Numbered from the stretch's first letter, positions 36,344 to 47,737 are shown. The stretch: DNA of 64,000 bases from Isoperla grammatica (GCA_945910005.1 OX246740.1:4647458-4711457), one strand, 5' to 3'. The notes: generated by a model not told the origin, from the sequence alone. Numbers and translations: made by a program.

Positions 36344-36688
36344 AAGGTCGGTGCACAATTGCCCGGTAACGATAACTGTAACTATAACGATAACGATAAA
36401 ACGGTAACGGGAAGGCATTCGATGCACAATTGCCCGTTAAGCAGACGCTCGGCTATTTGCTAATACTTTAAACAGGCCGTGGACGCTTAATTCTGATTGG
36501 TCCCGGTAACGTACAGACGGGAACGGTAACGTTAAGTTAAAACTTGGCGAACTTCCCGTTCCCGTTACCGGGCCCGGTAACGGGAAGCTCTGATTGTGCA
36601 TCGTATCGTAGTTAAACATGGAATCGAAGTTTATTCCCGTTATCGTTATCGTTACAGTTATCGTTACCGGGCGATTGTGCACCGACCT
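36344..36688. mobile_element. MITE with AGGTCGGTGCACAATTGCCC ends
   Basis: Long inverted termini: AAGGTCGGTGCACAATTGCC then GGTAACGATAACTGTAACTA on the left; TTACAGTTATCGTTACCGGG then CGATTGTGCACCGACC on the right. The interior is rich in CCCGTTACCGG/CGGTAACGGG palindromes and contains a second GATGCACAATTGCCCG near 36421. About 345 bp, non-coding. A target duplication could not be settled (TTA on the left, AAA on the right). Confidence 0.82.
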
Positions 36689-36699
36689 AAAAATGTATG

Positions 36700-36795
36700 C
36701 TACTTTATACGGACGTAGGTTCGAATTCCGCGTAAGGCATGTTTTTGTGTCCTCGACCATCAGCCCTCATCGTCTCGAAGAGCATGTTTGCAATA
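36700..36795 (+). repeat. SINE fragment next to a MITE
   Basis: B-box-like GTAGGTTCGAATTCCGCG, GGCATGTTTTTGTG, then the tail CATCGTCTCGAAGAGCATG TTTGCAA of the tRNA-derived SINE family. The head is cut short just after the MITE ending at 36688. Confidence 0.6.
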
Positions 36796-37100
36796 CTAAG
36801 CTGCATCACTGTAGACAACGTAATAGCATGCAGCACGGACATTGAGTGCAAGGCTAGGAGTCGAACAGGGTCATCAGGCAGTCAGCGTCCCCCCCCCCCC
36901 CCCCCCCCACTCCGTGCAAGCGCCACCTCGCGCGCGTCATGTTAGGTCACCGCGTGAACTCAATTACCGGATTAGTCTGCCTACCGTGTTTGTTGCTGTC
37001 TACTACCCACTTCACTAGACGCTTGTCCCGTCTTCGATTGGATGTCATTTATTCATTTATTTAATTTTAAAAATTAAACATTAAAATGTGTTTTCAGTTT

Positions 37101-37131
<31 letters not shown>

Positions 37132-37629
37132 TATTTATATTTGTGTATTTATTTATTTACACATGTGGGACCTGTTATCAAGTAGTTTGGATTGCAATCT
37201 TCCCAAACATAACCCAAGGATTCTGTTTTGACGCGCGAATGACCCTCGCCGTTAAAAGCGCCCAAAATCCAAAAATCAAAATCACGGAATAGTGAGGCAA
37301 CGATAGAATACCTCACTCACACAGCAGTAGCACTGGCACACAACAATGATACCCACCGGTGAGTGTAGAACAGACCGCGTTCTAAACTGAGCTGTCACAT
37401 TTCGCCATAGCCGCAGCGCAAACATCACGTGGGCGGTGTAGTGTAGCATAGTGGGGCACGTAGCTGTATTGCAAGCAGCGTGGATGCATGTGACATGACA
37501 AGAGATAGTGAACCCGGCCACGTGCGAGCGAGATACCCTCCTTATCTGGTCCGGTTTGGCAACACTGTCGGGCCAAACACGTGACCGCCAAACACGTTAC
37601 GATGTTTAGCAGTAGAGGTGCGTATTTTG

Positions 37630-37731
37630 GCAACCGGACGAGGAGTGAAAGATGAAAGAACAAGCCCGCATGACACAAGTGCTCGAACCAGGATCGAACC
37701 TGGAACGCAGGGACCACGGTGGTCAACTACG
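37630..37731 (-). repeat. SINE fragment
   Basis: Complement of the family: tail GGCAACCGGACGAGGAGTGA at one side, then AACCAGGATCGAACCTGGAA (T-arm complement) and GGACCACGGTGGTCAAC. Same order as 32121-32270. Confidence 0.68.
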
Positions 37732-38765
37732 GTAGTAGAATGACGTATCGTGTTGCCTTATCAGTGTGAGTGTATTGCAAGCTGGACGAAGGAATATCAC
37801 ACTATTTGCGCGTGTTTTGCATGCGTAGATTGTTGACGTTAAACTTAAATAACATAAATATAATATTATATAAATCCCATTGTTAATGGAACCTATTTGG
37901 ATGCCGATAAAACGTGATCCTCTCTCCCTCTACTTGTTTAATAAAATGCATTATTATAAGGAAGAATTGCAACGCCGAATGAGCACTGAATGAATATGTC
38001 TGATTCACGTGTTTTTATTATGTACACACATTTTTACGAATTATAACGCTCCATTCATATTTAATGCCATTGGTTCCCTATATTAGTGTTTTTATCTGCA
38101 CATAATCAGTGTCCATGCAGCAATTCACTGTGTATTGATGTTGTTGAAGTCATGCAGAGGGGTATACCACACACACTTCTTCCCCTCCCCAATTCAGTTA
38201 TGGCGGTAGATGTGACATCTTACTCTCAGACTGGTTTGAGCTAGCCGATAATACTTGGTATAGGTAACATGTATTAATAAGGTGTTTATTGAGTTATCGA
38301 GATCACAATACATGTTCACATGGTGTTACTATACTATACTATCTTTACTATATACAGCCCGACCTTTTGACCTTCTTGTAGATATGCCCGGATCGTTTGT
38401 TTTTTATTTACTTTTATCTACTTTATAAACCAATTCATAATCACAAGCCCGTTGCTAAGTGGGGTCAGAGGGTAACGGACTGGATATTTGGCCGGGTTTG
38501 TTGTTTTGGATTCATATAATATTATGGTTCAATGCAAAATGGATGGTAAATAGAAAATACTAAATAGTAGCAATAGTAGTCGAAAAGGAGACAACGTGTT
38601 TCGTTTTCTCTCTACCTACGTATGGTTTCATTTTACGTCCGTCCAGTGCGGCAAAGATGTTCTTTTCTTCGTTGTGAATGTGTGAAGGTGTGAAAGTGAA
38701 AGATAATATTATGAAATGATGATGATTCTTGTTTGGTAACATGTATAGGGAATATAATATCTTTG

Positions 38766-38912
38766 GGTAACATCATGCTAATCGAGACGATGAACCTGAG
38801 GGGTGATAGAGGAAGATGAATGACAATTACAAAAACCCATGCATGCCTTATGCGGCATTCGAACCCACGGTTGAGGTGCGTACGCTTGGACTTGCGCCCC
38901 AACCGTAGACAT
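38766..38912 (-). repeat. SINE copy
   Basis: Tail complement GTAACATCATGCTAATCGAG ACGATGAA, spacer with CATGCATGCCTTATGCGG, then CATTCGAACCCACGG (T-arm complement) and GACTTGCGCCCCAACCG. Same order as 32121-32270, about 145 bp. Confidence 0.72.
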
Positions 38913-39239
38913 ATTTAGGATTGTTATATGTACACATTTTTGATCAGGTTCTTGGTAATATTTCGACGAATGTAATTTATTTGCGTGATTAAAAAATGAT
39001 ATATTATTTTTTTAGCGGGTTTGTCAGAAATGTTGGCTACCTGTAAGTGTCTACTTACACCAATACGTAGAGTAGACATGACATTGATCTACATTGTACG
39101 GTGTGCAAGTAGGTAAATATTTATAATATTTATTGACACAACATCGCAACTAATGCCGAAAGCTTTATTTAGTATACACCGCGCGCTATTATCATTCCAT
39201 GCCAGTAGCGCGCGCTCCGTACGTATCTCGGGATTGCCA

Positions 39240-41134
39240 GGTTGCTTGGCGCGAGGATGTATGATGGAGCGGGGGGGGGGGGGGGCGTGATGTCATGTGC
39301 GCAACCTTGACCAGGACGCTGCGAGGGGGGGGGGGGGCTCCCTTCTCTTTGCACGGCAGGCAGCCTCCACGTGCGCGGAGCTTCGGTCTGTCTGTATGGT
39401 CGTCAAGCGTGCAATTATATTTAAATGACTCGGGCGGGCGAAGCAACGGCAGGCAGCATCGTAGGCCTACTTCTCGGATAACCTACTGTGACGTTGATGA
39501 TACTGGGATTTGTTTGCTTGGTAAAATGGAGGGAATGTGAATACGAAGAATCGGTACAATCACGATAACAAAATATTCATTACGTTGTAATTAGTTATCT
39601 CTGTCGTACAACTGTCGTCTCTCTCTCAAGAGGAGCACACATTTATCATGTAAATGTCAGGCGAATGAATAATAAATAAATCTTCAACTTTGTGATACCC
39701 TGCACTATATACCCCGTGGGCCGTCTTCGTGGGACTTGGTAGTTGAACGGGCTTGTTTCAATTTATGCATAAAAGTAGGCCCGTGCAGAGCTCGATCCAC
39801 ACCTAGTAATCATAAATGAGGTTTTGTAAAGCCAAGATCTGTATCGTGCTAGAGATGGAGCTGTGTGCAATCTAGCAATCACAATCTATTGTTGTTTTGT
39901 TCTCAGTGTGACCTTGGATCAAGGCTCAGGAATTCAAACTACATTTCTTTAGTGCTTCACATTAATTTTGTTGGTGATTGATCTAATTTCTTTTTCTTAC
40001 TTTATTCTTTTTGGTGGATAATGGATTGACGATGCCTATATTTGTACCATGTATTAATCGACAGGCAAATAAATAAATAAATAAAATTTAATAAAAATTT
40101 GGATAACAATTACAATTTTTGTTTTGGTTCTCAACCTTTTTTTGTTAGTTGAGGCACACCTGGCAACAATGGATGAAACAGTCAGGTGGCACACTGCCAT
40201 TGTTGGAATTGTGTAATTCCATCCCTGGTGGATTTTGTATTTTTTTTATGCCAATCCGAGACAAATATCAACTGATTAATTATTGTAAACATTTTGTAGC
40301 ATTAAAATTGCTTTTAATGATCATAAATGCAGTTTTCTAACTGCAACATTTGAATGTCTATTAGCGGGATGTGTTTGGTTGGGGGAAGGGGGATTAATGC
40401 CACAATGTATCAACAAATTAAGTCACCTCCGATGGTTTGTTGTTAACTCAAATTTGCACAACTATCAATTAGTCATTCATAAAAAATGTACTTGTCGTGG
40501 TTCTCTTAAAAGTGTAGGCCTAAAGAACTACCCCAGGATGTAAAGATATTTTATATTTTGAATGAAGCTGATGTAGATTCACGTGGGGTCGGCAAAAATA
40601 AATTGAAGCTTCTAGATATTTTTAGCTGGTGGTTTCGTGCAATGATTGCAGTACGAAAAGAGAGAAACTGGTGCTCAAATTGAAGATACATATATATTTT
40701 ATTGGGGTGTCCATTTTATGTTAAAAAAAAACTATTACAAAGATAGAATTTGTAAAATAATTGTGTATCAGTGAGAAACTTGAGGTTGGCCTTGTCAATA
40801 GACTTGTCAGGGGGTTGATAAAATTTCTTGATTTTTATAGTTGTGAGAGCTGAAAAACTGCACAAGTTTAAAATAAATTTGCCCCCCTCCCCTCACTACA
40901 TTAGAAGGTTACATAAGCTAAAAACAAAATATAATACGAGTGTTGGAAAAAAAATCAATTAAAATAATGATTAAATTTGCACATATCTGTAGCGCACCAG
41001 TTGAGAATCACTGCCATATTCTGACAAAGTTTTCAGGAGTTTCTCCTGCTTAACCACTAAGCTGTCATGAGTTACATGACGTGTGATCAATGCCATTTCA
41101 ACAATCTTACACCTACCGTTTTGTTTGTTTTCAG
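39240..41134. other. End of MNT intron 1, low-complexity tracts
   Basis: G runs at about 39271-39285 and 39325-39337. A fragment near 40130-40200 and 40985-41015 (GCACACCTGGCAAC / GCGCACCAGTTGAGAATCA) may be one old repeat, since GAGAATCACTG and TCTCAACC wording recurs inverted. No exon recognised before 41135. Confidence 0.35.
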
Positions 41135-41228
41135 AGGAGAGTCGAGAGCCAAGCCCTTCTCAGTTAACAAATGGACTCGGCTCGTATCAACAAGATCATC
41201 ACAATAGCCAAGAATTCCAAAAGAGAGC
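41135..41228 (+). CDS. MNT: MNT exon 2: acidic, Ser/Gln-rich linker
   Basis: 94 nt after the acceptor TTGTTTTCAG, donor GC|GTAAGA. The join to exon 1 creates a Glu codon (G|AG). The peptide EESREPSPSQLTNG and following residues are polar and low in hydrophobics, consistent with the disordered linker between the SIN3-interaction helix and bHLH of MNT proteins. Phase 1 in, phase 2 out, matching both neighbours. It is much shorter than the vertebrate MNT linker, so an additional exon upstream may exist. Confidence 0.8.
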
Positions 41229-41296
41229 GTAAGAATTTCAATGAAATTTTTTAATTTTATTTATTTCATCCAGTGGACATTGGTATATTGCCTACT

Positions 41297-41339
41297 ATGT
41301 ATGTACTTATGTATGTATGTATATATGTATGTATGTATG

Positions 41340-41375
<36 letters not shown>

Positions 41376-41428
41376 TGTATGTATGTATGTATGTATGTAT
41401 GTATGTATGTATGTATGTATGTATGTGT
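41297..41428. repeat. GTAT microsatellite
   Basis: About 30 tandem GTAT units with two TATATAT interruptions, in MNT intron 2, some 70 bp after exon 2. Open frames across it are artefacts. Confidence 0.97.
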
Positions 41429-41628
41429 GTAGGCCTAATAGGATCATCACTCTTCAGGGCTAAAAAAATACTATGCCTGAGATGCCCAAGGCATGTCAAA
41501 ATAGTTGTCTGGCAAGGAAAATATTTGTTCACACGCCCCGCCGGGCATGTGAGTAAAATTACAAGTAGGTATCAGCCAATTTACAATTGTTATGTACTTT
41601 GCTGTGCTCTTGCCGCCTATAATTCTTA

Positions 41629-41811
41629 GGTCAAATGCACAGTCGTACCTCACGTGCTCCTCAACTCAGCCTTTCCTCAGACTCAGTCTCATCCAACCAC
41701 CTATCACAGGGCAGTCCACATGGCAACGCTGCTCTGTGATTCGTGGTTGCGCGAGTTAGTGCGAGAAAAGCTTAGTTGAGTAGCACGTGAGGAACGACTA
41801 TGCATTTGCCC
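41629..41811. mobile_element. MITE in MNT intron 2
   Basis: Inverted termini of about 38 bp: GGTCAAATGCACAGTCGT then CCTCACGTGCTCCTCAACT on the left; AGTTGAGTAGCACGTGAGG then AACGACTATGCATTTGCC on the right. About 180 bp. Each arm carries one CACGTG, so it brings two E-boxes into MNT. Target duplication not evident. Confidence 0.82.
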
Positions 41812-42194
41812 GAACCCAGAACCCGCACTCGCATTTCAATGTCTTTTGTGTAATTATGCAGTACTTATTCTCTATTAGCAAATGTAGTGTATGGGCGAGT
41901 GGGAAACGGAAATACTAAAACAAAATTATGCCACGTCTCAATTTTTAGAAAAACGGGGAAAACAAATTGCACATGTAAATTTTAAATCTGGGAATGTTAA
42001 ATTTTCTATACACTTCTTTTCTATTCACTTCTTGGCATGTGCTATTTTACACAATTTTTTAGCCCTGCTAGTCATTAAGTATACCATACAGTACCGGTAA
42101 TACAATCTTGGATTCTGGACTAATAATAATCTGTCGCAAATAAAAGGGTGTGCTGAATGTGGTAGCATCTAGTTGGTTTTCTAAGTGTAAATTG

Positions 42195-42292
42195 AATTGA
42201 ATTATTCAATTTTTTTTAAAGGTAACGAGGTTTTCGGGTAATGAAACGTACCCGTACCCGGCCGGGTCAGGCGGGTAACGGCTACCCGTCGT
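42195..42292. mobile_element. Solo right end of a TAGGGATGAC-type hAT element
   Basis: Ends GTCGTCATCCCTA, the terminus shared by 13232-13690 and 55951-56505, preceded by CGGGTAACGGCTACCCG and CCCGTACCCGGCCGGGT subterminal palindromes. No matching left end nearby, so it is truncated. It lies about 270 bp upstream of the bHLH exon. Confidence 0.65.
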
Positions 42293-42565
42293 CATCCCTA
42301 ATACTAACACGTGCAGAATGACCCGTACCAGTACTAGTTATTTTGTCATGTTTTGTGTATAATAGTATATAAGGTACTTTCTTGGGTTAGATTTAACACT
42401 TGCATTTCATGTACAATCATGGGATGGTGATAATCTAGTACCTGAGTATTGACATTTGTGTTATGAGCCTAGTGTACATAGGCCTACTAGTCGCTGAAGA
42501 TTGAATGGTTATTCCTCATTAAGAGGGCTCCCCACAAATGGCCGTACTGACATCAGCTTTTTCAG

Positions 42566-42722
42566 GGCCGGTACTCGAGAAGTTCACAACAAATTGGAGA
42601 AGAACAGGCGAGCCCATCTCAAAGAATGCTTCGAGTTACTTAAAAAACAGCTGCCAGTGCCATCAGAAGAGAAAAAGTCCTCTAACCTGAGTATTCTACA
42701 AATAGCACTTCGATTCATTCAG
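42566..42722 (+). CDS. MNT: MNT exon 3: basic helix-loop-helix
   Basis: 157 nt, acceptor TTTTTCAG, donor CAG|GTAATT; joins exon 2 through a GC|G Ala codon and ends in phase 0. It encodes the DNA-binding basic region and bHLH: REVHNKLEKNRRAHLKECFE, a loop with PVPSEEKKSSNLS, then ILQIALRFIQ. Numbered on the joined protein, H66, E70 and R74 are the H-E-R triad that reads CACGTG in class B bHLH proteins. The EVHNKLEKNRRAHLKECFE stretch is nearly invariant in MNT and distinguishes it from MAX and MYC. It lies 270 bp downstream of a stray hAT end (about 42,195-42,300). Confidence 0.95.
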
Positions 42723-43014
42723 GTAATTTATAATCTGGCTTGGTTAAGTGTTCTTGTGGTGCTTTCTAAAATCGATTTAACTGCACTAGAGTAACAATGT
42801 AAAAATGTGTTGCAGGGAATATTTGAAGTTTTCTTATTATTACCATTCAGTGTCATTCATTACACAGTTGTTTTCCTTACTTCGTTCCATCATCTTGGTA
42901 CAAAACGCACCAGGACCAGGCAATTTCGTTGAGTTTAGACGTAATTCTCAGGCTGCTTACCTGTTAGTAAAGATTGTGAGCCATCACAAAATTCTTGCTA
43001 TTACTTACTATTAC

Positions 43015-43308
43015 CACAGTATAAGGAGGATACAGTAGCGAAACTTGGGAGAGATTCCATCGGCAAACTCCTGCGCGCGCAGCTACGGTCGCCCTGGCGG
43101 CGAGTTATCCGAGTTAGCTCATATTGTAGGCGAGGAGAGCGGCGAGGGGTGGCGAGGAGGTATCCCTCTCCCCCTCCCCCCAGGTCTCGTCCATGGTCTC
43201 GTTGAGTTTGGTCTAACCCACCGCTACGAACGCCACCCGCTTCCGTGCCGCAAGTCGTCTGCTGTGCCAGGCATAGCGCCTTCGCTACTGTATCCTCCTT
43301 ATACTGTG
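43015..43308. mobile_element. MITE in MNT intron 3
   Basis: Inverted termini CACAGTATAAGGAGGATACA GTAGCGAA and the complement TTCGCTACTGTATCCTCC TTATACTGTG. CTATTAC lies directly against both outer ends (43008-43014 and 43309-43315), a 7-bp target duplication, or 8 bp with one mismatch. 294 bp, GC-rich interior without a frame. The family is unclear; hAT or Mutator are possible. Confidence 0.8.
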
Positions 43309-44184
43309 CTATTACTGTCATTGCATACCACCTTTAGGTAAGCTAGTAGGAAACTAGAAGCAATTAACCAGCATTTTGGCATTCTTCCTTCAGTCACAAT
43401 TAGCTAATTAAAGTTATGAATAAAACAATGGATGTAATGTAATAGAACCTAGTAGGGTATGTTGTTAGTGGTAGCAAGGCACGCAACACTTCCCCTATTT
43501 GTAGTCGCACAACTAGTTTTGCATTGAGTGTTTTATAGAAGCCATCAGGGAAGTAGATGGTACCAGAATAGAAGAACTAAAACATCTGTCACACTGGGAG
43601 GTTAGAAAAGTAAAAAGTAAGGAGAAGAAGTTGGCATACTAATCACGTACAAGTAGAGATAGCGTGTACTTTATGGGACTTTTCGCATTGCTGTCACACT
43701 GGGTATTTGAAGAGTGAAAAGTAAAATAAACTTCTCAAATGTAAGACTCAGATTATTTAATAATTCTCTTAACAGAAAAAAGTCTTGCCCTTTCCCCAAG
43801 GCATATTGGTAGCTGTGGAAAATAACAGCTGATGCTACAGATAGTTGTTAAGATTTTCTGAAAACCAACGCACAAAGAAACTCGCTGGGAAACTGACTGC
43901 AGAATATATTAATCACTGTTTGCCGAAATAGTGTGCTATATAAGTTTCGTAGAAATGGTAACTGGTACTACCACTAACACATGTGCTCAGTTTCTTTTTG
44001 TTCGGGTCTTTGTTGTGAGACAGCAACAAAAAGTAATTTTGCTCTTCACTATTAACGTTTTTTACTGCACAGTGTGACAGCCGCTTCAGGTTCCCTGTAG
44101 GGAATTTATTCTGTTAGACAACGAGTGTCTGTAGGTCTACTGCTTTTCGGATGTCACAACAAAATGTAATTGTATTGTCATCAG

Positions 44185-44404
44185 TCTCTTCGACGGAAAG
44201 AGCGCGAGTTTGAGCACGAGATGGAACGACTGGCTCGAGAGAAGATTGCCTCTCAACAGCGGCTTGCGATTCTCAAGAAGGAGCTTCTAGCGCAGTGGGA
44301 CCACATTGACTTCAACAAGTTATTACCTGACCATCACTTGATCCACGATGATCCACGGCTACGGGACCACATCTCACAGTCTCTTACCACTTCCACAGCG
44401 TCAG
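44185..44404 (+). CDS. MNT: MNT exon 4: leucine zipper
   Basis: 73 codons plus one base; acceptor CATCAG, donor CAG|GTAACC. The peptide continues helix 2 of exon 3 directly: RRKEREFEHEMERLAREKIA, then SQQRLAILKKELL, which matches the KRKEKEYEHEMERLAREKIA block and zipper of vertebrate MNT. The zipper drives dimerisation with MAX. After it come an acidic/His-rich stretch and Ser/Thr residues. Phase 1 out. Confidence 0.94.
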
Positions 44405-44712
44405 GTAACCACTGTTCCAACCTTCGACAACTTGAGATGTGCTAGTTGCTAACATTAAAAACTAATTAATTTACCGTTCACTTTTTTACTGTTGCAAATC
44501 GTCAGTCTCTAATCAATTAAATGTGCAAACCTATCTTGGACATCCTTGCTCTTCTGTGTCATGGCCAGATGTTGATACTGTGTACGTTCTGTCTGCCATT
44601 GCATTTGAAAATTGTTTTCACGTCCATCTGTGGGTGAATCGAGAAACTATTTGCATAACCCAGTGAACCTCAACTCGTGGTGTGCATATTCCCTGTCTAT
44701 AGGGGTACTTAA

Positions 44713-44903
44713 GGCTGGTCCACACAGATTTTTTAAGCATAAGATTTAAGGTTTTAAGACGTTGTTGCCAAGAACAACAATGAAAACAATCTCTTAAAAC
44801 TAAAACTTTGTGTGAACGCCAGCACGTGTTTCCTATGATCCAACTTTACGACTACGCGTTAAACCTTAAATCTTATGCTTACAAAATCTGTGTGGACCAG
44901 CCC
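44713..44903. mobile_element. TTAA-flanked (piggyBac-type) MITE nested in a hAT target duplication
   Basis: Inverted termini GGCTGGTCCACACAGATTTT, AAGCATAAGATTTAAGG on the left and the complement on the right, flanked exactly by TTAA at 44709-44712 and 44904-44907, the piggyBac target. It lies inside the left target duplication (GTACTTAA) of the hAT element at 44908, so it inserted later. 191 bp, no frame, in MNT intron 4. Confidence 0.88.
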
Positions 44904-44907
44904 TTAA

Positions 44908-45377
44908 CAGGGATGACATCGGGTAGTAAAATCTGGATTCGATTCCAGCCCCTCAAGGATTCGGGTAACCCGAATCCTAGAAGTGTAAATACGTCGCTCA
45001 ACATGTTATTTGAAGGCCTTTGACCGCCCGTGGCAGAAGCTGCCAGCGTGCGTTCTGTCAGCCAGTGATGACGGTCGGGAAAGGGTGGGGTAGGCCGAGA
45101 GCCAGTGGGAGCACAGGCATACCAGAACTCGCCCGCAGCAATTACACCACATAAAATAGACTTAGTCTATTTTTAATCAAGCCGATAATGGGTACATAAC
45201 AGAGCGGGAAAGTATTTTATGGAATGGAAACAAGTCATTTTGTTATCACCATTGTTGGCGCATTGTTGAAGCATACAACAATTCAACTAAAAATGTACCA
45301 GAACAAGATTCGAATCCTTAGAACGAATTCGGGTAATTTTTGGATTCGGGTAACCCGGATACTTGATGTCATCCCTA
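44908..45377. mobile_element. Non-autonomous hAT element in MNT intron 4
   Basis: Termini CAGGGATGACATC / GATGTCATCCCTA. Its 8-bp target duplication is GTACTTAA at 45378-45385; the left copy is at 44705-44712, split from the element by the TTAA MITE. The subterminal regions repeat GATTCGGGTAACCCGAATC palindromes. The interior is homologous in order to 55951-56505 (AAATACGT, GGCTTGA/GGCCTTTGA, CGGTTTCC/CCAGTGGG..GCAGCAATTAC segments). It ends 81 bp before exon 5. Confidence 0.88.
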
Positions 45378-45458
45378 GTACTTAAGTTATTAATACTACA
45401 TTTTTGTAAATGTTCTAATTGCTGAGCAGTTGAAAATACTCGTGTTTTGCTCTGGCAG

Positions 45459-45772
45459 AAGGTGACGACCCGATGAGCGACCACGAGGAACCTCTGAGCA
45501 AATGCGGCGTCCTCTACAGCAGCACGTCCAGTCTGTCTTCGGCCGCCACCGCGTGCTCACCCCCGCAGCAACACTCTCTGCTTCCCTCCGCCCCCGCGAA
45601 CCACCTCGTCCGGTCGATACAGACGCAGGCCGGCGACCTCAACGGGGTCAAGGTCATCACGGCGCGACCCGTATCGCTGCACACCGGCGAGATGAGGAAC
45701 AGGGACGTAGGAGAGACCAAGACGTCCATCGCGGTGTCGCAACACCACATGCAGCTACCCATCTCGGCACAT
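45459..45772 (+). CDS. MNT: MNT exon 5: C-terminal Ser/Pro-rich region
   Basis: 314 nt; acceptor CTCTGGCAG, donor CAT|GTGAGT. The join with exon 4 forms a Glu codon, giving EGDDPMSDHEEP, like the acidic SEGEDN segment after the zipper in vertebrate MNT. The rest is Ser-, Pro- and His-rich (SSTSSLSSAATACSPPQQH) without a fold I recognise. Base composition is markedly more GC-rich than neighbouring introns. A TTA-flanked MITE begins only about 37 bp after the donor site. Confidence 0.88.
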
Positions 45773-45809
45773 GTGAGTCGCACCCTTTTATGCCCGGTAA
45801 CATGCCTTA

Positions 45810-45961
45810 GGTTGGAAATCATAGTCGGCCCCTATACCTAGGGGCGCCCATTGTTACCAAGGTAACAGTTGTTTGCATGTTATTTCCCATAAACAAAACA
45901 AATCAAATCCATAGCAACAATGGGTGCCCCTAGGTGTAGGGGCCGACTATGAAATTCAACC
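45810..45961. mobile_element. TTA-flanked MITE (PIF/Harbinger-like) beside exon 5
   Basis: Inverted termini GGTTGGAAATCATAGTCGGC against the complement of GCCGACTATGAAATTCAACC, with CCCCTA(T/C)ACCTAGGGGC-type arms. TTA lies on both sides (45807-45809, 45962-45964), as in PIF/Harbinger elements. 152 bp, non-coding, starting 37 bp after the exon 5 donor. Confidence 0.75.
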
Positions 45962-46081
45962 TTAGTATTGTTTCAAAGTAAAACCAAATATCTCATCTAT
46001 AGAATTTAGAGGTGTTTCTTATGAATATTTCTTTGTTCCAATAAATCTTCCTCTTCTTAAATGCCCACATTTGGCTATTAT

Positions 46082-46215
46082 ACTTTCATAAAATAAATAC
46101 ATTTTGTTTTTTAGTCTACCTACTTAGTTACAAGAACTGAATTTCAGTGGGGGACAGTTATTCCATTTATCATGTGCTTTGTTGCTATGACATATCTAAA
46201 GTCACCGTTTACATA
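46082..46215. repeat. Copy of a dispersed repeat of unknown class
   Basis: Contains TTTAGTCTACCTACTTAG TTACAAGAACTG, CAGTGGGGGACAG, then GCTTTGTTGCTATGAC and AAAGTCACCGTTTACAT. The same blocks in the same order occur at 60797-61110, and the first at 27828. Confidence 0.6.
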
Positions 46216-46257
46216 CACACCAGTTTCATATTGATACATTTATGTCGAGTTCCAAAG

Positions 46258-46312
46258 GTAAAAAATCCATGCCCAAACCAGGATTTGAACCTTGGACCTT
46301 CTACATTGGAAG
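46258..46312 (-). repeat. SINE fragment
   Basis: AAATCCATGCCCAAACCAGG ATTTGAACCTTGGACCTTC matches the CATGCCCAAGCCAGGATTCG AACCTGGGAC block of the copy at 32121-32270. No tail seen. Confidence 0.6.
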
Positions 46313-46907
46313 TATGATTTTTTTCAAACTTTCGTTTTAAAAATCGGCGTTTTTGGTGTTAAGCATTGTTATCACTTTTAGCTATAGTAGGCTCTATAGA
46401 TAGAGTGATACAATTTACAATACCATCTACGAACTACACACGCTAGGCCTACTACACATGTTCACGCAAAGTAAAATGTGTTGGCGAAATAAATATTCTA
46501 TCACTCCTATGAAAAAATGGTCCAAAATTTATTTCATTTCAAACGAGATTTATTAATGTAAGAGAACACTGACTTTTTGTGCAAGTCTCGGAAAAATGTT
46601 CACTGTTAAATGGGAACTCAGATGGCAGTATTGCAAGATTTCGTGGTTATTTTGCGTAAAACAGGACATTTCGCTATTTGCGGTGTTTTATTGCCAACTT
46701 CGAGTTTTAATTTTTATATTATTGACCTCGCAATTAAACATCAACATTTTATCAAATGAAGCAAATAGCAATACATATTCACAACAATCATATGATTGTG
46801 CGATCACGAATTTTTGGGACTCTAATTAAATTGTAAATAATTAAACCATCATGCATATATATAAAATATACATATAGTACTAATATTATGCATTTTTTGA
46901 CTTGCAG

Positions 46908-47019
46908 ATGGTTAGTTCTGCTGGTTTAGCGGCCACCTTGGTGTCTCCTACGATACAGCTCCTCACCCAGTCTGGTCTCCGTATGTTACCAGGCGATACG
47001 CAACCCTTAGCCCTAACAA
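46908..47019 (+). CDS. MNT: MNT exon 6
   Basis: 112 nt; acceptor GACTTGCAG, donor CAA|GTAAGT; phase 0 in, phase 1 out. Encodes MVSSAGLAATLVSPTIQLL followed by a Gly/Pro-containing stretch. This low-complexity hydrophobic and Ser/Thr composition resembles the C-terminal half of MNT, which lacks a defined fold. The call rests on phase continuity and splice sites more than on motif identity. Confidence 0.75.
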
Positions 47020-47185
47020 GTAAGTCTTGCGTATGTTCTATTGATTGAGCCTACACAATGAATTAACTCATATGTCACAAGTATAGTCGATTCAGTTGTC
47101 CTTTCCATTGACGGGAACAAACACATGCTTTTTTGTCTTAAAACCACATTTCCAACTCACGTTTGCTTTGTCTGTTTGTGTAGGT

Positions 47186-47441
<256 letters not shown>

Positions 47442-47737
47442 AATAACAAAAAATTCATACAACGTACATGTATGCCTACTTAGGTTTAAAATATCCACAT
47501 TTAGAATTTTGTTTATATTTGACAGATCAGTTTACCAGATTTAAATTCAACTAGTCAAGTTTAAGAATCACAACTTAAAAACAACAAGAGATGAGACCAT
47601 TTTGAATACTAGGGCCTAACTGTGAAACATTTCTGAATACAGGCCCGGTATTGCTAACTACAGAGTATGAAGTCTTGTATGTTGACCAGTGCTGCATGTT
47701 ACGTCGCTCCTTGTTAACTCGTGTCCATCTCTTCCAG

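Noticed and set aside
41241..41629. Open frames with MYVC or HTYI repeats
   Set aside because: They come from the GTAT microsatellite.
45502..45822. Alternative frames over MNT exon 5 on both strands
   Set aside because: Shadow frames of a GC-rich coding exon; only the frame joined by exon phase fits MNT.
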